Shown: positions 7,147 to 8,610 of the stretch, one piece after another | How positions within the stretch are numbered: position 1 is the stretch's first letter | How the letters are laid out: every line of letters begins with the position of its first letter | Assembly: GCA_021788955.1 (NCBI GenBank) | Contig: JAJYKC010000051.1 | Coordinates: 475 to 9,084 of the forward strand | Reading direction: 5' to 3' | From: Acidobacteriota bacterium | GTDB lineage: Bacteria; Acidobacteriota; Terriglobia; Bryobacterales; Bryobacteraceae | Length of the DNA: 8,610 nucleotides | Made by a program: the position numbers and the translations under genes | Notes under the pieces: generated by a model | Databases searched by the model: none | What the model saw: only the letters and a program-made list of their open reading frames with translations | What the model was told of the DNA's origin: nothing

Positions 7147-8610
7147 GCGGCCTCCCTATTCCACAAGTATCGGACACTGAACAGCGACTCGGAGACGGCC
7201 GCCAGCAGCGCCAGCATCAGCAGGTACCGCCCCAGCGGCTTTTGTACCATCTCGCCCGCACCGCCGCTCTCCGCCTGCGCCGGCGCGTCCCCGCCGTTCC
7301 CCTTCGCCCACAGCGCCAGCGTGTCTTCCGGCACGCGCGTCAAATCCGACTCCCGCCGGTCCGCATGCACCGCCAGCAACCTCCGCCGCCCGCCCGGAGC
7401 GCGTATCTCGTAAAACCCGTCCTGCTTCAACTCGAACGTCGGGAGCGCCGCCGCCTCGGTCAGTGACAACGCCCTCTTCCCATCCGGACCCGTCACATCC
7501 ACCGCCGCGCCCACCTCGCCCTCGCCGTGCAGATCCACCACCGCTCCGGCAGTCAAATTCGCCGTCCCCGCCGCCGCTCCGCCCAGATAATCCGCCATTT
7601 GCTGCACAAACGCCACAAACGAAGCCTTCAACGGAAAATCGTTGGCCACATTATCGAGCGCCGAAGCGAACGTCACCACCTTCCCCTCGCCGATCCGGTC
7701 TTCCATCAACAAAGGCGCGTGGTCCCCCAAACGCGCCGCCACTCGCGCATTCCCCGCCTCCGTAAACGCCGCCTCATAAAACTTCACGCCCGCAAACGTC
7801 AGCCCCTTCAGCGCCGGATACCCAGGCTCGGTCACCGACGCCGTCTCGAACGTCTCCCCCCGCCCAGGCTGTTCCACGCCCCGGATTACGTGCCCCGTGA
7901 GCGGCGTCTTCCCCGCGCTCAACGTCTCCGCGCCCAGCGTGAGAAGCACCGCACCGCCCCGCTTCACATATCCCTCCAGCGCCGATTCCAGCCTCGCCGG
8001 CATCCGCCCCGGGTCGAGCACTATCACAAACGCATACCGCGACAAATCCCCCGGGTCTCCGCTCCCGCTCGCCCGCTCCTCCAGTTGAAACCCCGACGCA
8101 TCCGCCGCCTCCAGCGCCGCATGCAGATACAGTGCCGCGCGCGTCTTCCTCGCCGAATCGAACAGCAGCACCGGCCGCGGGTCCAGCCTCTCCACCGCGA
8201 ACGGATACCGGTCATCGTCCGTCAACTCGTCCGCCGCATTGATCCGCACCTCGCCCCGGTGAAACCCATACGGCGTCTCCAGTCCAGCGAACTCCACTGT
8301 CGCCCGTCCACCGGCCGGCGCCGTCACCTGCTTCGTCTCGAGCACCCTCCCATCAAGCACCAACGTCGCCGCGAGCGTCCTCTCCGCCGTGTTGTATCCC
8401 GCCACCACCGCACTCACCGTCTTCTTCCCGCCGTCGAAAACCCGCGTAGGCGCATTCACGCTCTCCACCGCCCAGTTCGCCTCTCCGCCCTTGCCCACAG
8501 CATCGAGCGTCAACCGCGAACCCACCGGCAACTCCAGGTCCGCAAACGCCGGCGGCATCGCCGCCTTCTGCATGTCGCTGATCACATGCACATCCAGCGC
8601 GCTCCGCTGC
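7143..8610 (-). CDS. BatA/VWA-type membrane protein, C-terminal part (N-terminus beyond window)
   Basis: The frame stays open to the window edge; a GTG at 8591 is internal, so the real start lies beyond base 8610. 488 residues are visible. The first 20 or so (LDVHVISDMQKAAMPPAFADL) match the end of a von Willebrand A domain. A beta-rich region follows. Next is a glutamine-amidotransferase-like Rossmann domain (RPVLLFDS..., then YAFVIVLDPGRMPARLESAL and VKRGGAVLLTLG) that shows no nucleophilic Cys in the expected elbow, so it is probably non-enzymatic. GEGKVVTFASALDNVANDFPL is typical of this family. The last 30 or so residues hold one TM segment (GRYLLMLALLAAVSESLFSV), giving a periplasmic body with a C-terminal anchor. 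The complete protein usually begins with a BatA N-terminal membrane domain and is about 650-800 residues long. It is the first visible gene of the - strand operon and overlaps the next by 4 nt. MoxR ATPase and DUF58 genes would be expected further upstream (inference). Confidence 0.85.
   Translation of the reverse strand, partial: QRSALDVHVISDMQKAAMPPAFADLELPVGSRLTLDAVGKGGEANWAVESVNAPTRVFDGGKKTVSAVVAGYNTAERTLAATLVLDGRVLETKQVTAPAGGRATVEFAGLETPYGFHRGEVRINAADELTDDDRYPFAVERLDPRPVLLFDSARKTRAALYLHAALEAADASGFQLEERASGSGDPGDLSRYAFVIVLDPGRMPARLESALEGYVKRGGAVLLTLGAETLSAGKTPLTGHVIRGVEQPGRGETFETASVTEPGYPALKGLTFAGVKFYEAAFTEAGNARVAARLGDHAPLLMEDRIGEGKVVTFASALDNVANDFPLKASFVAFVQQMADYLGGAAAGTANLTAGAVVDLHGEGEVGAAVDVTGPDGKRALSLTEAAALPTFELKQDGFYEIRAPGGRRRLLAVHADRRESDLTRVPEDTLALWAKGNGGDAPAQAESGGAGEMVQKPLGRYLLMLALLAAVSESLFSVRYLWNREAA
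7151..7157 (-). promoter_or_regulatory. Shine-Dalgarno for the DUF4175-like gene inside the BatA-like gene
   Basis: On the - strand AGGGAGG ends 4 nt before the ATG at 7146 and lies within the last codons of the BatA-like gene. With the ATGA stop/start overlap it supports efficient coupled translation of the two membrane proteins. Confidence 0.7.

Noticed and set aside
6601..7413. 270-residue Arg/Pro/Gln-rich frame on the + strand spanning the junction of the two large - strand genes
   Set aside because: It crosses the ATGA overlap of two genuine coupled genes and has the composition of an antisense shadow.
8589..8591. GTG at 8591 as the start of the BatA-like gene
   Set aside because: The frame continues upstream to the window edge with family-like sequence (QRSALD before VHVISD), so the GTG is an internal Val codon at the end of the VWA domain.

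Overview
This is a GC-rich window (my estimate from reading is mid-60s percent), strongly biased to C- or G-ending codons, from a Gram-negative-type bacterium. The Slt70-type lytic transglycosylase, the BatA/DUF4175-like gene pair and the overall codon style suggest an Acidobacteriota chromosome, possibly of the Solibacter/Bryobacter group. The taxonomic call is inference from protein style and was not tested by a search.

The window has two converging transcription units. On the + strand, positions 3-1787 hold most of a soluble lytic murein transglycosylase (Slt70/GH23 type) whose N-terminus lies before the window. It is followed, after a roughly 150-nt gap, by a small protein of unknown function (1941-2363). 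The gap contains two hairpins that overlap and cannot form together. On the - strand, reading from the right edge leftwards, four genes are tightly packed. The first is the C-terminal two thirds or so of a BatA/VWA-type membrane protein (8610-7143, cut by the window edge). A 4-nt ATGA overlap leads into a 1159-residue DUF4175-like membrane protein with a Gln-rich coiled-coil tail (7146-3667). After 31 nt comes larB (3635-2889), and after 39 nt a two-TM small membrane protein resembling DUF6526 (2849-2424). A strong, slightly imperfect hairpin at 2383-2420 sits between the two converging units and is the best terminator candidate.

Functionally, the + strand side concerns peptidoglycan turnover. 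The - strand side joins a BatA/DUF4175 membrane module, of the kind often found downstream of MoxR ATPase and DUF58 genes, to LarB. LarB starts synthesis of the nickel-pincer nucleotide cofactor from nicotinic acid adenine dinucleotide. No larC, larE or larA is visible, so the pathway is incomplete here. The + strand is C-rich across genes on both strands, which suggests a replication-strand bias with the four-gene unit on the leading strand.

I found no RNA genes, CRISPR array, insertion sequence, integrase, phage gene or defence system. The window looks like ordinary core or lineage-conserved chromosome. The least explained elements are the giant Gln-rich membrane protein, the orphan small protein and its leader, and the placement of larB.
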